Part shown: in pieces, positions 61,359 to 64,000 of the stretch
How positions within the stretch are numbered: position 1 is the first letter of the stretch
Layout: the number at the start of each line of letters is the position of its first letter
Assembly (NCBI GenBank): GCA_964450955.1
Contig: CAYVFI010000023.1
Coordinates: 51,381 to 115,380, forward strand
Length of the DNA stretch: 64,000 nucleotides
Source of the DNA: CAYNWT01 sp964450955
Lineage (GTDB): Bacteria > Planctomycetota > Planctomycetia > Planctomycetales > Planctomycetaceae
Direction: 5' to 3'
Notes under the pieces: model-generated
The model's input: only the letters and a program-made list of their open reading frames with translations
Told to the model about the DNA's origin: nothing
Database searches by the model: none
Position numbers and translations under genes: made by a program

Positions 61359-63694
61359 CGGGGCGCCTCGACAGTTTCAAGGTCTTGAATTTCCTCCGGG
61401 TCTTCAATCTCCTCCAGGTCGTCGTACTCGTCCTTGATCTCTTCTGGTTCTTCCAGGTACTCGTCGGTGTATTCCATCGGGACGTGTCCGCCTCGCACGA
61501 GACGCCGAGTTAGCAGCAGTTCGCCGACAAGGAATATCACGAAGATGAGTAGCAGGAATTTCCAGAGTTCTGTTGGTGATTCTTTTTCGAACATCTGCCG
61601 TTTCAGGTCGCCGATGTCTTTCACGAACTTAAGTCGTTCACCCGCCTGAAGCTGAGCGATGCCGGTGTCGTCGAGTTCTGTCAGATCTGATTCGCGGCGA
61701 TCTCCGGACACGACAAAGTACTGGCCGCGATCGTCTGCGTTCGCGTTTTTGTTTCGGAGTTCGTAGACACCCGGCAAGCTTGTGTCTGACAGGCGAGCAG
61801 CCGGTCTGAGTTCGTCGCCACCGATTTCAGCGTTGAAGCGAGCCTCGTTTGGTCCGACGAACTCCATCTCTTTGATGTCACTGGGTTCGGTTATTGGCAG
61901 CAGCAGCGGCGATCCGACGGCCACGTTTCGGGTGACCTGGACTGACGCGAGGTGGAACACGGCTTCATGGAGGAACGCAACGTAATCGCCTTTCATGGGC
62001 AGTGTTCCCCAGTCTGCATCCAGTGGGACCGTCTGAATCAGAACGCGTCCCTTTCCGAATTGGCGCGCCACCAGCAACGGGTCATTGGTGTTGATTTGAG
62101 CGACGACTGTCGGGTCAGAGACGACCGGTTTCTCAGGATCCTGCACGAAATCCTGCGGTTGTTGTGGAGCTGTCATGGTGTTCCACCACTTGGAAATCCT
62201 GGCGTCAGTGAACCCGCCGCCCTGTTCAGATCGAAACTGTGCCACCCACGGCAACTGCAGGCTTTTGTCCATCGCTCGGATTTCACCGCGTTCAGTACCA
62301 CGATCTTCTTTAATGTTGACCAGCCGGACCGGCATCAGTGACCGGCCGTTGCCATACATGACGGCGTTCCAGTTTTCTGCATCCACCTGGTCACCCAGGC
62401 AAACCAGCAAGCCACCACCGCGACGTACAAAGTCTTCCAGGGCTGCCACCTGCTGTTCGTGCAGCGAGGGGACATTGGCCAGAATGGCGACCTGAACATC
62501 AGCAAGTGCGGGTGTTTGAAAGCTGTTTGCGGGTACGGATTGCGCTTGAATCCACGGCCGTTCGTTTTCGGTTCCCGACAGCGCTGCCTGTGCGAAGAAC
62601 GAGTCGCGTTCGGTTGGGTCGGGTGACCAGCCACCGTCTACGATTAACACTGGTACTGCATCAGCCACTGTGACGGCCGCGTCCGATCGGTTGTCTCCCG
62701 GAAGTTCATCGCTGTCCAGCACGACGCTTAGCAGCCACGATCCTGTTGAGGGTAGCTTGACTTCAAACTCAACCGGCGCTTCGCCGTCTGCGGGCACAGT
62801 GCACTGGATTGTCTTCTCTGTGATCCGCTGCCCGTTGACCTCAAGGTGGACTCGCCTTGCCTGTTGCCTGGCTCCGCCGTGCGATCGCACCACGGTTTGA
62901 ATTCGCAGTGGAAAGTCAGGGACCGACAGGTCGCGAGATAGGTCTAGCTTGCCGACAGAAAAGTTCTGTTTCGAATCCGTTTGCGGAGCAACGTTGACAA
63001 CCCAGACCCGCGGCTTGACTGTGGGCTGAGTCAGCAAGTCGTCAAACCGGCGCCACAGGGAATCGTCATCTGCATCCCACGGAACCTGCTGCTGGTCTGT
63101 CAGAACAATGATTTCGCGAGCAAGGTTTGAGGTGCGGCTTAGCATCTGGACCGCCCGGTTCATCGCCGCGGGCAAATCTGAACTCCCTGACGGTTCCGGC
63201 ATCGAATCCAGAGTCTCACGAACGGTTCCGAAGTTCTGGGTTGGTGGGTCAACCAGATCTCTGGGCAGGTCTCGGGCATCAATGACGGAAATCGTGTCGC
63301 CCGGGTTCAGTGATTCCAGGAAGCCATGTATCCACTTAATCGCCGCAGCTTGCGGCGTCTCGACGCCGCCTTCCCAGCCCATGCTGTACGAACTGTCAAC
63401 GACAAACACGACATCGCGGGGCTGGTTCGAAACGAGCCTGGAGAAAATGCCACCTGACAGCCACGGCCGGGCCAGTGCAAAAGCAATCAGTCCGATCAAA
63501 GCCATGCGCAGTAATAGAAGCAGAAGTTCTTCCAGTCGCAGGCGGCGGCGGGTCTTTTGACTCAGTTCGAGGAACTGCATGGCTCCCCAGTCCACCACGT
63601 CAAACTTCCGTCGACTCAGTAGGTGGACAAGGAACGGCAGTACAATTCCGGCCACGCCGAACAGCATTAAGCCGTTAATGAAGCTGAAACCCAT
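61355..63694 (-). CDS. BatA-like VWA membrane protein
   Basis: With the ATG at 63694 the protein has 779 residues. It opens with the BatA N-terminal membrane domain (NGLMLFGVAGIVLPFLVHLL, LRLEELLLLLLRMALIGLIA). A VWA domain with MIDAS DSSYSMGWEGG follows, then GATase-like sequence, a late membrane segment (LWKFLLLIFVIFLVGELLLT) and a very acidic C-terminal tail. An in-frame start at 63790 would precede the BatA domain by 32 residues and is rejected. The tail overlaps the next gene by 4 bp. Confidence 0.88.
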   Translation of the reverse strand: MGFSFINGLMLFGVAGIVLPFLVHLLSRRKFDVVDWGAMQFLELSQKTRRRLRLEELLLLLLRMALIGLIAFALARPWLSGGIFSRLVSNQPRDVVFVVDSSYSMGWEGGVETPQAAAIKWIHGFLESLNPGDTISVIDARDLPRDLVDPPTQNFGTVRETLDSMPEPSGSSDLPAAMNRAVQMLSRTSNLAREIIVLTDQQQVPWDADDDSLWRRFDDLLTQPTVKPRVWVVNVAPQTDSKQNFSVGKLDLSRDLSVPDFPLRIQTVVRSHGGARQQARRVHLEVNGQRITEKTIQCTVPADGEAPVEFEVKLPSTGSWLLSVVLDSDELPGDNRSDAAVTVADAVPVLIVDGGWSPDPTERDSFFAQAALSGTENERPWIQAQSVPANSFQTPALADVQVAILANVPSLHEQQVAALEDFVRRGGGLLVCLGDQVDAENWNAVMYGNGRSLMPVRLVNIKEDRGTERGEIRAMDKSLQLPWVAQFRSEQGGGFTDARISKWWNTMTAPQQPQDFVQDPEKPVVSDPTVVAQINTNDPLLVARQFGKGRVLIQTVPLDADWGTLPMKGDYVAFLHEAVFHLASVQVTRNVAVGSPLLLPITEPSDIKEMEFVGPNEARFNAEIGGDELRPAARLSDTSLPGVYELRNKNANADDRGQYFVVSGDRRESDLTELDDTGIAQLQAGERLKFVKDIGDLKRQMFEKESPTELWKFLLLIFVIFLVGELLLTRRLVRGGHVPMEYTDEYLEEPEEIKDEYDDLEEIEDPEEIQDLETVEAPR

Positions 63695-63862
63695 TGCCCT
63701 GTCCGCGTTCGCAGTAATTACGAACTCTAGTGTAAGCGGCAGAGACACCGCATTCGACTGGAGAACCGGAAAGGCGTGACCGATAGTCAAGTACTCACGA
63801 GATCATCATCCGTAACGGATTGTGAACTTGGAGAACCCGGAAGAAAGTCGCCAGGAACCTGG

Positions 63863-63890
63863 TTGACAGGGTCCGGGGCGGAGTTATACT
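63863..63890 (+). promoter_or_regulatory. Strong sigma70-type promoter near the right edge
   Basis: TTGACA (63863-63868) is a perfect -35 and TATACT (63885-63890) a close -10, separated by 16 nt. A GC-rich discriminator (CCCCGACCC) follows. The direction is away from the VWA genes, and no coding sequence follows inside the window. Confidence 0.7.
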
Positions 63891-64000
63891 CCCCGACCCT
63901 TCGGAAATGATCCGAACCTCTGAGCACGTTTGCGTGTCTGGCAGAGGCAGTTCTTTGACAACATGGCAGAGATGAACCCTGTTGCCTCACGTGTGAGGTG
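63891..64000 (+). ncRNA. Probable leader of an rRNA operon (partial)
   Basis: Downstream of the promoter, CCTCTG...CAGAGG (63917-63922 and 63942-63947) encloses CACGTTTGCGTG and forms a hairpin. GTTCTTTGACAAC follows at 63950-63962, resembling a boxA antitermination element that marks 16S rRNA leaders. The window ends before any mature rRNA would start, so the call rests on the leader only. A tRNA or other stable-RNA operon is the alternative. Confidence 0.45.

Noticed and set aside
63787..63990. Minus-strand ORF of 67 residues at the right edge
   Set aside because: It overlaps the promoter and leader of the next transcription unit and has no protein character.
1..64000. CRISPR array, tRNA genes, prophage or complete insertion sequence
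   Set aside because: No regularly spaced repeats, no convincing tRNA T-loop/acceptor pairing in the gene-free intervals, and no intact transposase or phage structural gene were seen.

Overview
The window looks like a chromosomal contig from a member of the Planctomycetota. The evidence is the style of the gene content: a Tat-exported Gfo/Idh/MocA oxidoreductase, a secreted formylglycine sulfatase, paired BatA-like VWA membrane proteins, a secreted TPR protein, a DEAQ-type SNF2 ATPase, and small proteins of types I associate with planctomycetes. Shine-Dalgarno signals are weak before many genes. Assignment below phylum is not possible from the sequence alone. A run of exactly 100 N at 47230-47329 shows that this is a scaffolded draft assembly.

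Layout. 1-6.3 kb: the 3' end of infB, rbfA, a histone-H1-tailed protein with a degraded HhH-GPD-like fold, a secreted TPR protein and ruvB. 6.5-12 kb: katG facing a cobA-hemD fusion, a HEAT-repeat protein and a 71-residue protein. 12-16.5 kb: an XRE-cupin regulator divergent from the threonine-degradation pair tdh-kbl, then a basic small protein and an inositol-monophosphatase-family enzyme. 16.5-20.2 kb: a three-gene sugar ABC importer on the minus strand. 20.3-24.4 kb: murJ convergent with a SNF2 ATPase operon. 24.4-29.5 kb: a decayed intergenic region, a PaaK-like ligase, an AhpD-like peroxidase gene interrupted by one UGA exactly at its redox Cys position, an oxidoreductase and a GalU-like protein. 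29.6-32.9 kb: a giant GHMP-kinase/UDP-sugar pyrophosphorylase fusion. 32.9-35.9 kb: two secreted Cys-rich proteins, an HEVVH protein, and a decayed region with a duplicated transposon end. 35.9-43.5 kb: DUF3311-SSS symporter-thioesterase operon, a LolD-like ATPase with a giant FtsX-type permease, and rpsR. 43.6-48.2 kb: unknown genes, a GT-C membrane protein, an HTH-receiver regulator lying across the assembly gap, and a long non-coding stretch. 48.2-58.8 kb: UvrD-like helicase, beta-helix protein, a GT-C-like membrane protein flanked by two PilZ-like paralogues, methyltransferase, PP2C-type phosphatase, sulfatase and small proteins. 58.8-64 kb: two translationally coupled VWA membrane proteins and, at the right edge, a strong promoter plus a boxA-like leader that probably begins an rRNA operon.

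The most interesting object is the minus-strand gene 26970..26431. It reads as an intact AhpD/CMD peroxidase-related protein if the UGA at 26722-26724 is decoded as selenocysteine. The UGA occupies the second Cys of the family CxxC motif, giving CHYU. A 6-bp stem with a GGUCU apical loop starts 12 nt downstream, and this geometry fits the bacterial SECIS model. Automatic annotation would split the gene into two short ORFs. Other points of note are the kinase-pyrophosphorylase fusion, the H1-tailed pseudo-glycosylase beside rbfA, the Cys-rich secreted pair, the duplicated transposase-end repeats, and proof that the N gap is a scaffolding artefact (exact 55-nt repeats on both sides).
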